DNA of 64,000 bases from contig JAENRP010000065.1 in the NCBI GenBank assembly GCA_024741835.1, positions 119,326 through 183,325 of the forward strand, in the 5' to 3' direction. The notes beneath the pieces were generated by a model that was not told the origin of the DNA, did no database searches, and saw nothing but the letters and a program-made list of their open reading frames with translations. Both the position numbers and the translations under genes were made by a program. Within the stretch, counting starts at the first letter, position 1; each line of letters opens with the position of its first letter. Origin of the DNA: Diplocarpon mali (taxonomy: Eukaryota; Ascomycota; Leotiomycetes; Helotiales; Drepanopezizaceae). Positions 1 through 10,329 of the stretch are shown here, one piece after another.

Positions 1-280
1 TACTAACTATTAACAACTTTATATCATTCTATAGCAAAGGCTTTTTAAATATACCTAAGTTATTTAGCTGCGCCTTTTTAAGCGCTATACGTATATATAG
101 TTATGGTAATTGTAGAAAGAATTCATTTTTAATATTAGTATAAGAAGAACTAGAAATGTACTAATACCACTTCTGGACCTTAGATAAGAAGCTAAACCCC
201 CCCTCTGCCTTCCTTTATAATATGACTTATAGCTTGATATAACAGATACTAAGAATGCATTATAGATTGTACTTAAGTGC

Positions 281-365
281 TGTTGTGTATAATACCGCTC
301 GGCCAAAATGTGAATCCATACCTTAGGGCGCGTACTAGCATATTTAGCCTATTTTCTATATAATA
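281..365. repeat. TRIM left terminal repeat
   Basis: 85-bp direct repeat of 712-796. The visible differences are mostly C/T or G/A transitions (for example GTGTATA versus GTATATA), as expected from RIP or methylated-C decay. Confidence 0.85.
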
Positions 366-373
366 TACTCCCT

Positions 374-406
374 AGGTCGTCGGAAGAATAGTTTTTCCGG
401 CGGCCT
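374..406. other. Hairpin inside TRIM
   Basis: AGGTCGTCGGAA and TTCCGGCGGCCT face each other across 9 bases. The 12-bp stem has two mismatches, both explained by C-to-T changes. It lies just inside the left terminal repeat, where a leader or packaging structure would sit; that role is only a guess. Confidence 0.6.
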
Positions 407-711
407 AAGTACTAGCCTAGTTTATAATAGTGTAGATATAGCGCATAGACCGCTAAGCTAGTAGAAAATAGGTAGTCGAAAGGGCCGGAAGACCGCAATT
501 TCTCCTTCGGCCATACGTCGGACGGCTATCGGACGTCTTTTTACTCAAACCTATCGAAACTTCTATTAATATAGTTGAAACTGAGAATAATTATTGCTAA
601 GAATTTAGGAAATCGGCGACCGGTAGAACTTCGAAGCAAAAGAAACGTCGGCTAAACCTTGCGCAAGAGGAATGCGAAAAGAATTATCGCTGCGCTTATA
701 GGGCTTATAAC

Positions 712-796
712 TGTTGTATATAATACCGCTTGGCCAAAATGTGAATCTATACCTTAGGGCGCGTACTAGCATATTTAGCCTATTTTCTGCACAATA
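712..796. repeat. TRIM right terminal repeat
   Basis: 85-bp partner of 281-365, ending CACAATA and followed directly by the target duplicate GGTGC. Confidence 0.85.
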
Positions 797-931
797 GGTG
801 CTCTGCTGACTCGATATAAGTCTTTATACAAACTAGTGACATATCCTAAGCCTATATAGTTTATTGGAATTGACTACCACTTAAGAGTTATTGCTACTAA
901 GATTAATGCTAATATAAGATTTGTAAGATTA

Positions 932-954
932 ACTCCTAGGCTTAGCTTGCGGGT
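932..954. repeat. PAL palindrome in ORF-A (GEL-a)
   Basis: 23-bp PAL unit, decayed arms (ACTCCTAGG / TGCGGGT). Same site as 62491 in GEL-e and 42159 in GEL-d. Confidence 0.8.
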
Positions 955-1753
955 TAATCTATTTAATAATAGAACTATTGACTACTATATGATTCCGGTA
1001 GCTAAACAATCGACTAGAGAATTCGCTATTAGGGAAAAATCCTATAAATTATTAAATCTTATACCCTAACGCCTTAAGAATGCTTAATAGATCTTACTGA
1101 ATCTGGCTTAAAATGCAGTACAATAGAAAGAATTAAATACTAGAGAGAAGACACTTCTAAAGGAGTATATCTTTAATAAGATAACTCTATTCTTTATATT
1201 TACTAGATAAGGCACGTTTATTAATATAGAATCTGCTAAAGAACTAGGAAAAGGTGGCTTTCTTACTATTAGCAATAACTATACAAAAGTTGTTAGTAAT
1301 AACTCATTAGAGAATGGCATAGACTTAGAAGATTTTCTTATCAATTCTATTAGTATAAAGAGACCTAGCATTGCAAAATGGAGTATTGCTAGAGAATCGT
1401 TAGCTAAATTTTATATAACGCTTAGTATGATAAAAGGAGGCCTACTATTAGAGGCACTTATAGGAAAACGGCTATAGAATGATCTATTAGTAGTAATGAT
1501 AGTAAAGGAGTTATTCTCCAAAGATATAGCTTAGTTAATAATATATTTGAAGAAGTATAAGTAGGAACTTTTTAATAATTTCACTTACACTTAGAAGCTG
1601 ATTTAATAGTTAGAGCTATAACTATATAGGGATAAGTCCTAGACTAAGATAAAAGGCACTAATGATAATATTAAGGCTAATAATATGATTAATAAGACGA
1701 TCCTTCTCGAAAAGTATAGCATTAAGAAACCTTATGCTAAACCTTCCGATATA

Positions 1754-1776
1754 ACTCCTAGGCCTAGCCTGCAACT
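1754..1776. repeat. PAL palindrome in ORF-A (GEL-a)
   Basis: 23-bp PAL unit in the open C-terminal frame, read T-P-R-P-S-L-Q-L. Same site as 63313 (GEL-e) and 41337 (GEL-d). Confidence 0.85.
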
Positions 1777-2101
1777 TATATCAACTAAAGGTAAAGAAAA
1801 GGAAGTATTATCTATTAAATTGCCTATCTTATCCTCCCTTGCGATAGAAGAATCTCTAAAGGATGATAATGATAATAAAGAGGATGATAATAAGGATGCT
1901 ATAACGCAAGTTTCTATCCCTATCGGCCGAAGTCGTTATACCATACTAGCATTAGCAAAAAGCACTAAGACTCCTGCCACACTAAGACCTATCTTATCAG
2001 ACACTAATAGCGATGCTATAAAAAGAAGTAGTTGTTTAGCAAAAAGAGTATTATCTAGTAATAGTTCTCCCTATCCTTTAAAGAGAATTAAGGAAAACTG
2101 A

Positions 2102-2400
2102 TACTTAAGTTAGTTCTATTTTAATTGTTTTTACAATTCTATAGCCTATTTATTTGTTTTGCTAATTTCGTTTTCTAACTCCTAGGCCTGGCTTATAAGT
2201 GAAAAGTGTATAAAAAAAAAAACTCTTCTTTTTTTCTTTTACCTTTATTAATAATATAGCCTTAGTTAAGGCCTTTTAATATATTAGTTTTCTTATACTT
2301 AGGATTTGCTAATAATTGATATACTATTGCCTTAACTTGTATTATTTTATATTCTTTGCTAAAAGTAGTAAGGGCCACTACTTTTATTATTTAAGATATA
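2102..2400 (+). other. GEL-a 3' trailer, non-coding
   Basis: Between the ORF-A stop and the 3' LTR. It holds one PAL, an A-tract (about 2210-2222) followed by T-rich sequence, and no frame. The same layout is present in GEL-d (40703-41020) and GEL-e (63661-63964). Confidence 0.7.
2178..2200. repeat. PAL palindrome in GEL-a trailer
   Basis: 23-bp PAL outside the coding region, just before the A-tract. Same site as 63738 and 40925. Confidence 0.8.
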
Positions 2401-2647
2401 TATAAAGACCTAGGTATAGATGAATCATATGATAAAAGTCATATAATAGGGCAGGGCCGATAGGAGGATAAAAAGGGCCTCTTCTGTATATAAAGACAAG
2501 CGCGTATCGCCATAGTACTAAATATACCCTATACTTAGGACTTATTCCCAATATCTTATCTAAAAGAGCCCGCTTGTAGTGCTTCCTCCTCTTGTTTTTG
2601 GGTCTTCCCTTAGGCCTATTCTTATGTTATCTCCCCTTTGTTTTATA
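2401..2647 (+). repeat. GEL-a 3' LTR
   Basis: 247-bp LTR starting TATAAAGACC and ending TTTTATA (ancestrally probably TGTA...TACA). The family has further copies at 14897, 24008, 39197, 40458, 48485 and 63965. The antisense strand carries a conserved Lys/Arg/Gly/Pro-coding stretch (see findings). Confidence 0.85.
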
Positions 2648-2648
2648 A

Positions 2649-2666
2649 TAGTCCTGGCTTAGGAGT
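2649..2666. repeat. Partial PAL in CopE-L, split by GEL-a
   Basis: Only the inner part and one arm remain (GTCCTGGCTTAGGAGT), because the GEL-a 3' LTR ends inside the palindrome. Read on the minus strand as T-P-K-P-G-L. Confidence 0.65.
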
Positions 2667-2682
2667 CATTTTCGCAAATTTC

Positions 2683-2705
2683 ACTTATAATCTTAGCTTA
2701 GAAGT
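2683..2705. repeat. PAL palindrome in CopE-L
   Basis: 23-bp PAL, heavily decayed (ACTTATAATC...GAAGT); minus-strand reading T-S-K-L-R-L-x-V. Confidence 0.65.
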
Positions 2706-2772
2706 CTATCTATTCTCCTTATCCTCGCTCAATTGTATTAGGGTAGAGAGTGCACTTTCCTTAAAGGAATCT

Positions 2773-2795
2773 ACTTATAGGTTTAGCTTAGGAGT
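2773..2795. repeat. PAL palindrome in CopE-L
   Basis: 23-bp PAL (ACTTATAGG...TTAGGAGT); minus-strand reading T-P-K-L-N-L-x-V, same frame as the two neighbours. Confidence 0.7.
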
Positions 2796-4472
2796 TAATT
2801 TCTATAATATCACCTTTAAGATAATATAAAGTCTATCTTTGATTTTTACTTTAAAGATCACTTTATAGTTATTATTTATAAACTATATGAATTGATTATT
2901 AAAAACTCTTATATAATTCAACTTTATATAGATCTTGCGGCTAGATAAAAGATTAATACTTAAGCTAGGTATAAGGAGAACATTTTGCAAAAGGAAAGAA
3001 ATGCTAGCGATATTCATTTCTACTATACCTATTAAGTCTATATATAACCTTTTACTATTAACTTTAATAGAGCGCCTTTTTATTTTAATAAGCGGGCCTT
3101 TAAATAGGTAGGGTTTGTCAATTATATATACTATATAACTAGTATCACTATACTAATCGGATTTAAGGATCTTATAAAGATCGGCTTTTAAGATGTAGGC
3201 ATCTTTATTATAATTATTATTTGAATTATCAGAAGTGGATTTAAGTTTAAATGATCTACTATTATTATTAGAAGTATCTGCTAAAGTTCTGGCTAAATAG
3301 CCTTTTCCTTTACCTTTCTTTAATAGTTGCGGCCTTCGGTAGGATAAGGGCAGTTTGCTTCTTGACTTCTGCTTCGATTGCTTCTTAATATTAAAGCTAG
3401 CGATTATATCGATTAGTTGCCTTTTAACTTTATAATTAGTAATATTATAAGTACTATTATAGAAGTAGTATCTCCGATAAGCTTAATGGCTTATCCTGCG
3501 CTCCTTCCTCTTCTTAAGCTTATCGTTGCTTTATAATACGGCATTTGCTATTTTAGAGCGTCCTTTAAGGTCTTGCTTAATAGTTCGAAGGAGGTCGATC
3601 TTCTTATAGATCTTAAGGTTGGGTTAGATAAGAAGAGATTGTTTTATAATAGCAAACTTAAGAAGGAGGCTATTAAGTAGGAAACTAAAAAGTTGAATTT
3701 CCTTAAAAGTTATAGCTATCCTAGGATCTATAGCTCTTATTCTCCTTCTCACTTTATATAGTATAGACTAGGCAGAGTCTATATTTATATCTATATCCTT
3801 ATTATCTTTATCTTTTTTATATTAAAATAAAGTGATCTACTATAGTAGATATTAGGTATTAAAGGCAGTTGTTTAAAAGTATTTTACCTTTAAAGTATCC
3901 TATCTTATCTTTATATTATTATAAATTTGAATAAAATCTCGGTCTTTATTGCTTAAACCTCTATTGATCTTAAGCTTGCATTTAGCTAAGGCTAATCTAT
4001 ACTCCTTCTCCTTTTTTATATTTAAAATCTGCCTTTAGGATTCTCGATTATTATCTATTAAAGCTCTTAGGCTAAGCTTATTTAATATATTTAGCAAATC
4101 CTTAACAGTTATATTAGCTATTAAAGTAAAAGTAGACGAATTAGTAAAGGGAGTATAAGGGGCTATTCTTGCGTATTTAATAAGTATCTTTTAAATCGCT
4201 GTTTCAATACCTTTACTTTTAAAGTAAAGCTTTAAATCGTCGAACTATTATTGCTAGTTCTTTCGAAAGAGTAAGAGGTCTTTAGGCCTAGTGTTTCGAT
4301 CGGAATCGGAAGCTATTGCCGTTTTAAATAGAATTGCATTTAAAATCAAATAAATTAAATGGTTAAAGGCACTCCTCTTATCGAAAAGTCGAAATGATTA
4401 AATAGTAGGTATTATAGAAGTATTAAATAGGAAGGAAGTCCTCTTATCGAAAAGGGTTTTTAGGCTATAACG

Positions 4473-4600
4473 CAAGGAATTATACCTCTTATAAAATATA
4501 GTAAAGTAAGGAATCATACCTTTTGCAATACTAAAGGGTTATAAAGCAAGGAATCACACCTTTTACAATATAGGTTAGCTAAATAGGGAATCATACTTCC
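4473..4600. repeat. Degenerate tandem repeat in CopE leader
   Basis: Four imperfect copies of AAGGAATCAYACC, starting near 4473, 4508, 4548 and 4584 and followed by TTTTRCAATA in two. The matching array in CopE-R is at about 39740-39835, so the array is an old part of the element. Confidence 0.65.
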
Positions 4601-4708
4601 TATTCGCCAATTGCTCGCCTTTTACTATAAGTCTTATTCAACTTCCTACTAATAGTTGCAATATAAGTGCTTTCTAAAGGAAGTCAATAATCTATTATCG
4701 GTCTAGCT

Positions 4709-4720
4709 GGGCTTATAACC
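4709..4720 (-). other. CopE-L primer-binding site
   Basis: Directly inside the LTR the minus strand reads GGTTATAAGCCC. This resembles the GGTTATCAGC-type primer site common in fungal and plant copia elements, with one probable C-to-A or RIP-linked change. CopD has a similar site. Confidence 0.5.
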
Positions 4721-4922
4721 TATTAAGCTTAAGTAAGTCGGCGCAGTAGGTAAGAGAAGCTTTTAAAGGTTGATAGTCGATATATTAGTAAGAGTTAGGG
4801 AAGGAAGGTTACCCCTTTCTTCCCTATAGCTATATACGTATTAATATCTTACTAACTAAGCAGTAGGGTTATATGATAATACATCAGAGTGATGGCTATA
4901 TCACCTATCTTAATAGATTATA
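4721..4922 (-). repeat. CopE-L 5' LTR
   Basis: About 202 bp. On the minus strand it starts TATAATCTATTAAG and ends GCTTAATA. The inner 175 bp match 39443-39617 in CopE-R. Its outer edge abuts GEL-b sequence matching 52366 of GEL-e. Only one LTR is in the window, so the ends are inferred from that junction and from the primer site. Confidence 0.6.
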
Positions 4923-4946
4923 CTATTTTTCAAAATTCCAGATTTA

Positions 4947-4969
4947 ACTCTTAAGCTAGGCTCGCAGGT
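4947..4969. repeat. PAL palindrome in GEL-b
   Basis: 23-bp PAL (ACTCTTAAGC...CGCAGGT), same site as 52326 in GEL-e. Confidence 0.75.
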
Positions 4970-6861
4970 CAAATCACTATTATTCAAAATTAGTAAACTC
5001 ACCTTCCTTTCGCTATAACTCCTTATTAAGTGCCTTCCTTTACTAGTATTAAGCCTAGCCCTTATACTAGCTAATCGTTTCCTAAAACCTTATTTTAGAA
5101 TTCGGCTATATCTCTTGCGATAACCATTTGTCCTTCTAAAGATCGATTTATATTTTAAAGACTAGTTTTTATAAGACTATCTTTAGGATAATTAAATATT
5201 AGCTGAGATTCAAAAAAAAGGGCATTCTTAAAAGAATATTATTTAAAGAATTCTTTATTATTAGAAAGTCAGTATAATTAATAATTCCTTTAACTTTAAC
5301 CTTTACGTTTTTCACTTATTTATTAAAATTGTATTTCGATCTAGAGATAGTCGAATAAATAAGGAGTCGATCGCTAACGATTATTAATTAAGATATTTCT
5401 ACCACTTTTCTAATTATTGTATTAACTTCTGAACTATAATCGATTAAAGCCTTTACTTTAACTGATTCTTTTATAGAATAAATAACTATAGGGCTTTTTA
5501 TTATAACTGCTAAATAATTTCAATTAATATTTTAAGATATTAAAGCTATTGCTATAATATTATAGTACCTTTAGGTTCTTTTATCTTTTATAATCTAAAG
5601 ACATTTGATTAAGGCTAAGTGCTTCTTAAAGTTCTTTTACATTATAATTTCCATTTCCTTATTATTATTCAAATCTTTAGATATAATTAGGATATGCTTT
5701 CCTAGCACTTTATTAAACTATTTAATTAAATTAAATAGGTCTTTAAACGTAAGGTTTATTTACTAAGCTATAACATTCTCTATAGCTTTTTCTATTGCGG
5801 TTAAACTAGCGTATTTATCGACGAATTTTTCCTATTTTAATATTTGTCTCTTTTACTTAAGGTTAAAGGTCTGCGTAATAACTTTAACTTCTTAATCTTT
5901 AAGCTTAAAGCTATCTTTATCTATTATATCCCTAATTAATTCGTCTACTATATCGGCTTTATCCTCGTCTATTGCGATTCTAGATTATTAAGTATCTTTT
6001 AGCATTTAAACTCTATATTAAGATTCCTAAGTTATACGCATTGACTTTTGGACTTTAGCTAGTTTTATTAGTATTAAAGGAGTAGTAGATCTAAAAGGAC
6101 GCTGAGTATTCTAAGGGTTTCTAGATATAGAAGTAGCATTAATATTAGTAGATACGTTATTATTAACCTACTTTAAAATAGAGATACCTTTGACTTTAAT
6201 AGTAGTCTGGTTCGAAGTTTAGTTAGTAAGCACTCCTTTAGGTAGATTACTAGCTAGACCTATATATATATAAGTTAGGACCTTAGAGTTTATTTCGATA
6301 ATGCGCTTTTGTTTAGTTAAATCCTTATCCTACTTTGTATTATATATTATTATTTAAATAGTCTATAGTTATAAACGATTCTAATGTTTTTTAATAGGGA
6401 TAGCCTTTAGCTTAGGATCTTTAATATAAAGCATCTTATACTTATTAGTATATATAATCCTAGTGTTAATAAAACGATAGAAAAGAGGATATTTATTATA
6501 ATACTTATATAGAAGGCAATTAGGTTCCTTATTATTGCAAAAGTTGCAAGTTAGTCTTCTTCTATTGCCATTCCCTTAGTACCCTATAGCATTAATATTA
6601 GTAAAGTGCTAGTTAGGATCAATTTCTCCTTCTTTAATCAACTGTTAAGTTCTTATATTAGCTAGTTATTCCAAATAATAAGAAGTAAGAGTCTGGTAAT
6701 AGGAACTACTAGGTTGGCTTATAGTGGCCGAGTTTTGCCTATTACTAAATTAGGGAATATGCTATTTTTCTTATAAGAGATTATTAATCCTAGTTTCTAA
6801 GCTTTAGATTCGGAGTTCTATAAATTAGGTCTTAAGTTCCTTAATTCTAAGGTTGGATCTT

Positions 6862-6884
6862 ACTCCTAGGCCGGGCCTGCAAGT
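6862..6884. repeat. PAL palindrome in GEL-b gag
   Basis: 23-bp PAL with well-kept core (AGGCCGGGCCTGCAAGT). Same gag site as 50410 (GEL-e) and 15925 (GEL-c). Confidence 0.85.
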
Positions 6885-6923
6885 GAAAGGTATAACTACT
6901 AGGTTCTTCTTTGCCTCCTTTAT

Positions 6924-7237
6924 TATGACGGATTGTCACCATATGTGGAATGACCCCCGGTTCGGCCCTGATAGGGCCCCGGTTCGGCTACGGCTTGGCG
7001 CATACTTAGTGTAGGCTATAAACCAGGTTACCCCTTAATCGGCCCTGGTTAGCATCCAGTTCGACTCCTCCTAAGCGGGTAACCCTCTTTTCTTTATATA
7101 TATATACTATGCCCTTCCACTCCTTTAAGGCTCTGTAGTTATTAATTCTAAGTCATTACTAAAACGTTCTATTAGCATTGCTATATAACTTATATATATA
7201 CCAGTGCTAAGCAGAGGTTATACTCTTAATTATCATA
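6924..7237 (+). repeat. Gyp1 5' LTR
   Basis: 314 bp, starting TATGACGGATTGTCAC (intact form TGTGACGG..., as in Gyp2) and ending TATCATA. A TATATATATACTATGCCC stretch near 7098 could be the promoter TATA region. Confidence 0.9.
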
Positions 7238-7399
7238 TTATTAATAACTCTTTCGCTTCGCTAGAGATAGCGTTATAATATCTATTTAGTTTATTCCTAG
7301 TAGTCGACCGTAACCCTAATAAGTATGATAATATATTAGAAGGCCTATACTAAGCTCCTGCTATAAGCTTAAAGAATAGCTCCCTATATCACCAGGTCT
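7238..7399 (+). other. Gyp1 leader
   Basis: Starts TTATTAATAACTCTTTCGC after the LTR, as in Gyp2. A tRNA complement is not obvious after RIP. Confidence 0.45.
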
Positions 7400-9290
7400 T
7401 TAAAGACCCTTCGCTCTCCTCCTTAGGGAGGTGCCAGTATTACCCTTAGTACCTTTCCTGCTAACTCCCTACCGGCCGACGATAACGGCCTTAAAGTCAC
7501 TATATCATAAGCCGAATTAGACTCCTTATAGGCACGCCTTACGTTTGTAGCAGATAAGCGCGATAGGTATAGCTATAAGCTAAGTTCTATATACTAATAA
7601 TTGATTAATTGGGAAAGAGATTTGGATGACCTTTGAAATGCCTTTAAAGGTATCCTTAGGTCAATTGAGAAAACCCTAGTATTAGAACGATACCCTTCTG
7701 TGAAATATGAGGGCTGGCCGATATGGTAAAGAGAGTATAAGGTAGTATTAAGTAGTAAGTAATAGTAGTAGTTGAAGAACTTGGAGACTTAGGAGGCTTG
7801 ATTCCTAACTACAGGAGCAAAGCAATCTATATATACAAAATATCTTGAGCTTCTAGAACCTTCTAGTATATTGGANTTATACTAGATTATAAATCAATAT
7901 AGGTATACGTAATGCAATACGTAATCCTTTGATTTGTAATATAGTTTTAGCTAAACTTAGTACTATAAGTCATAGCTAAATATAGAACTATGACTCATAG
8001 CTAGGATATAGAATTCATAGCTAAATTTAGTATAGTTATGATTTCTAATCCAACTTAGCTAGTATAGCTACTCCACCTTAGCTACTCCACCTTAGATATT
8101 CCTACTTAGCTAGTATAGCTATGATTCTATATTCAACACCTTCCGGTTTACCTACGCGCCCTTAGCGCTTTATGGACTTCGACTTACCTCCTTTTATTTC
8201 CTTTACTACGCATAGTAAGCGATGCGATAATTAAGACGATCCTTCTTTTGCTTCCCTTAACTAATATACTACTAGTTTACCTTTAGCTTAATAGCTAAAC
8301 CTTTCCTATATTTATAATATACTAAACCTTACTTAGAAACTGTCCAATAGCTGTAATTACTATACTAAATACTAAAAGGCCTATATACTTAATAATTTAA
8401 AGCTTTACTACCCTTACTTTCATAAGGAACAGGCCTGGCTCAACTACGTTTTAAATCAAATTAAGAGTATAGCTAAGGACTAGCTAACCCCTTAGGTACT
8501 TAATAAGGACGCCTATATTACTGCCGAAACCCTAGTGAGTCAACTTGCTAAGTTTTTAGCTAACCTAGTAGAATGCGAAAAAGCCGAGATCGAGTTTACT
8601 ACCCTTTATATAAAGGCTAATAAGTCATTTTAAGAATTTTACCCTAAGTTCTCTCGACTAGCTGCTATAGTAAAGATCGACGATAATAGTCGACTTTATA
8701 GCGCTCTTAAGGAGAAGATCCTAAAACGCCTTTATACCCCTTTTATATAAAAGTGATATAAGATTAGAACATTAGATAAGTAGGTTATTACTATCTAATA
8801 AAAAGACGCCAGATAGCGTACCGAAAGGATGCTATATAATTAAATATAATATAAAGAGAGATTAGGCATTAAAGCTAAAGCTAATTTTAGTAAAAATGCC
8901 TAATAAAGAGATATTGATAAATCAAATCCCTTATCTAAAAGCCGATTTGAATCCTATTCGAATCGACCTTAGTATAGTACTCCTAGCCCTAGTTTCGCTA
9001 AGTCCAGAACCCCCTCTTTTCCTTTATACTAGACCGAAACCCCTAGCGCTTCCTTTCCTATAGCTGATTAAAAAAATCAGTTTAATAAACGGCCGAAATC
9101 CCCTTCTATTACTTTTAAGTATTATAGCTCTTGCATTAATAAGCTTAAGTATAATAATGGCTAAGGATAAAGTAGCGATAAAGAGGAGGACCCTAAGGCC
9201 GAATAAAATAATAGTAGCGCTCTCCTTCCCCCTCCGACTCTTAGGAGAAACGCCTTCGCCTAAGTAAAGCCTCCTTCTTAAGCGTTCTTT
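7400..9290 (+). pseudogene. Gyp1 gag, interrupted by solo LTR
   Basis: Decayed Gag. After the solo LTR (7699-8138) the translation gives a capsid-like region (about 8430-8760: WLNYVLNQIKSIAKD, LVSQLAKFLAN, then a YIKA..SF.EF motif with stops read as Gln). A basic, Ser/Pro-rich tail with one or two remaining Cys near 9115-9140 follows, where a zinc knuckle would be expected. The start codon is not identifiable. Gyp2 gives the uninterrupted counterpart. Confidence 0.6.
7699..8138 (+). repeat. Solo LTR, probably copia type, with target duplication
   Basis: 440-bp insertion absent from Gyp2. It starts TGTGAAATATGAGGG, ends TATATTCAACA and is flanked by CCTTC (7694-7698 and 8139-8143). TG...CA ends and the TGTTGAAATAT/TATTCAACA style are usual in Ty1/copia LTRs. 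A TATA-like TCTATATATACAAAATATC is at about 7830. It keeps CpA sites and ordinary codonless texture, unlike the RIP-ridden host. Short direct repeats (TTAGCTAGTATAGCTAC) lie at 8050-8125. An N is at 7876. No matching internal domain is in the window, so it is read as a solo LTR left by recombination. Confidence 0.8.
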
Positions 9291-9329
9291 AAAATATACA
9301 GTACCTTAACTTAAGAAACCTCCTTAATA

Positions 9330-9640
9330 GTAATTCGATAGCAAAACGGATCCTACTCTTAAAGAATAGTATTTCTTATAAGGTATTAGCATTAATTAAT
9401 ATAAGCGCTAATAAGTATACTTTAATTAATTTAATATTACTTAAATCTTTATCTTCTTTCCTTAAACCTTTGATTCGAATACTCCTTATACCCTTTCTAA
9501 TTAAAGGATACAACAGCTCTTAAGGTAGTACTATTACTTATTATATACTATTTAATCTTTATATTAACTAGCGAATTCAATCTTTTACTCCCTTTCTTAT
9601 TATTAACCTTAGTAACTATAAAGTGATTTTAAAATAAGCC
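9330..9640 (+). pseudogene. Gyp1 protease region
   Basis: Retropepsin-like stretch. L-I-N-I-S-A-N-K-Y-T near 9390-9420 occupies the place of the D-S-G-A active site (Asp to Asn and Gly to Ala or Ser changed), with the usual hydrophobic flanks. It is non-functional as read. Confidence 0.6.
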
Positions 9641-10329
9641 TAGCTTAAGGAGTATAAAGTTTCTATTAATTATACTTCTTATAAGCTTATTTGGCCCGAT
9701 TCCTACCTGCCTATTATTACCTTTGCTAAAAATATCGAAATCACTAATACTAAGCTATGCAATTTAAATCGATATTACTAGCAAGATACTATTCGATGTA
9801 ACGCAGTACTAGAACGCTCCCTCTTTAAATATAAGGCTTGGCGCTAAGAAGCCCTTTCCCAGCTTCCTCCTTTTAAATCACCTCCTATTCTGATTAAATA
9901 CTCTTTTACCTCCAATTCCATCCCGACTCTCCCTTAAGTTAAGGGTAATACCTTTTCTAAGGACTACACCTATAATATATTAATTATAAAGCGAGAGCTT
10001 AATACAACTAAGCCTAACTTGGCTCCCTTTCCTATTTCTACCTTAAAACGCACCTGCAAGTAGATAGCAAAGTGCAAAATTCCCCTTTCTTCTTTAAATA
10101 TATACGCAATTTTAGCTTATGCTTTTCGTATAATAGCTAAGAATTAGTAAGGCGCAGAGCTCTTTAATACCTTATTTTATAAAATTAATCGATTAATTTA
10201 AGATAATTAAGAAAGTTAGACTTAATAGTAAGAAACCGACGCCCTCTTAAACTGCTTCCTAAATAGAAAGGTATTAGTAGCTACTCTAACTGCCTCCTTT
10301 GAACTAGTCGAAAAACCGATTCCAGCCGC

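Larger units (their letters stand above)
276..801. mobile_element. TRIM-like miniature LTR element with target duplication
   Basis: An insertion interrupts ORF-A of GEL-a; GEL-e has none at this site (62371). It is 516 bp (281-796) with two 85-bp direct terminal repeats (281-365 and 712-796). The repeats start TGTTGTG and end CACAATA, close to an inverted pair. It is flanked by AGTGC (276-280) and GGTGC (797-801); the empty site in GEL-e reads GGTGC, so this is a 5-bp target duplication. The 346-bp interior is richer in G+C and CpA than its surroundings and has no convincing coding frame or clear tRNA primer site. That fits a non-autonomous terminal-repeat retrotransposon in miniature. Orientation is unknown. 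Confidence 0.85.
1..2101 (+). pseudogene. ORF-A of GEL-a, C-terminal part, RIP-decayed
   Basis: This is the C-terminal part of the second accessory gene of GEL; function unknown. It corresponds to codons from about 632 to the end of ORF-A in GEL-e (60187-63660), minus the TRIM at 281-796. Most Gln codons are now TAA/TAG, but 1685-2101 is still open. That tail carries an in-frame palindrome (1754-1776), an Asp/Asn/Lys-rich stretch (about 1858-1900) and a basic end (KR..PLKRIKEN) before TGA at 2099-2101. GEL-d ends in TGA and GEL-e in TAA at the same place, so the stop is probably genuine. Similarity to ORF-F is visible; I recognise no known family. Confidence 0.75.
1..2647 (+). mobile_element. 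GEL-a: 3' end of giant LTR retrotransposon
   Basis: This is the 3' part of a GEL-family element and enters from the left window edge. Base 1 aligns with base 62081 of GEL-e and the match runs to the 3' LTR (2401-2647). It holds the last half of ORF-A, a non-coding trailer and the LTR. The TRIM at 281-796 is inserted in it. GEL-a itself is inserted in the copia element CopE-L; the bases after its LTR (ATAG at 2648-2651) would be the target duplication, but its partner lies outside the window. Confidence 0.85.
2648..4345 (-). pseudogene. CopE-L gag-protease region, RIP-decayed
   Basis: Reading leftwards, gag covers about 4345-3300. It is Gln-rich once stops are read as Gln, and matches CopE-R gag. 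The protease-to-integrase linker lies at about 3300-2840, where the translation shows copia landmarks: a variable region, then the NVL-IPSLS-NLLS block near 2970-2890, typical of the segment after the DSGA active site. The active site itself is not clear. Below 2840 the frame holds two complete PAL units and part of a third (TPK-x-L-x-V type). Integrase and RT are not in the window. Confidence 0.6.
4346..4720 (-). other. CopE-L leader
   Basis: Untranslated leader between primer site and gag. It contains the short tandem repeats at 4473-4600 and a CTCTTATCGAAAAG motif seen twice (about 4376 and 4441). No other feature seen. Confidence 0.55.
2648..4922 (-). mobile_element. CopE-L: Ty1/copia element, 5' half
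   Basis: Reverse-strand copia element with its 5' LTR at 4721-4922, then primer site, leader, gag and protease reading leftwards. It is cut at 2648 by GEL-a. It aligns with CopE-R (39443-40457) through LTR, leader and gag. At 3830-3850 it runs uninterrupted through the site where CopE-R is broken by GEL-d. It is inserted in GEL-b at 4923; the rest of the element should lie left of the window. Confidence 0.75.
4923..6923 (-). pseudogene. GEL-b gag C-terminus and protease
   Basis: Matches GEL-e about 50370-52366. It holds the end of the Gag coiled coil, the Cys-containing segment, a long variable region, and the retropepsin-like block (in GEL-e near 51826-51876, K-A-L-I-D-x-N-L-E-V-N-A-I). Many Gln codons are stops. 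Two PALs lie in it (6862 and 4947). It ends at CopE-L before reverse transcriptase. Confidence 0.7.

Noticed and set aside
2638..2829. Open frame on + across the GEL-a LTR end
   Set aside because: It spans the junction of two elements and is antisense to CopE-L; the palindromes keep it open by chance.
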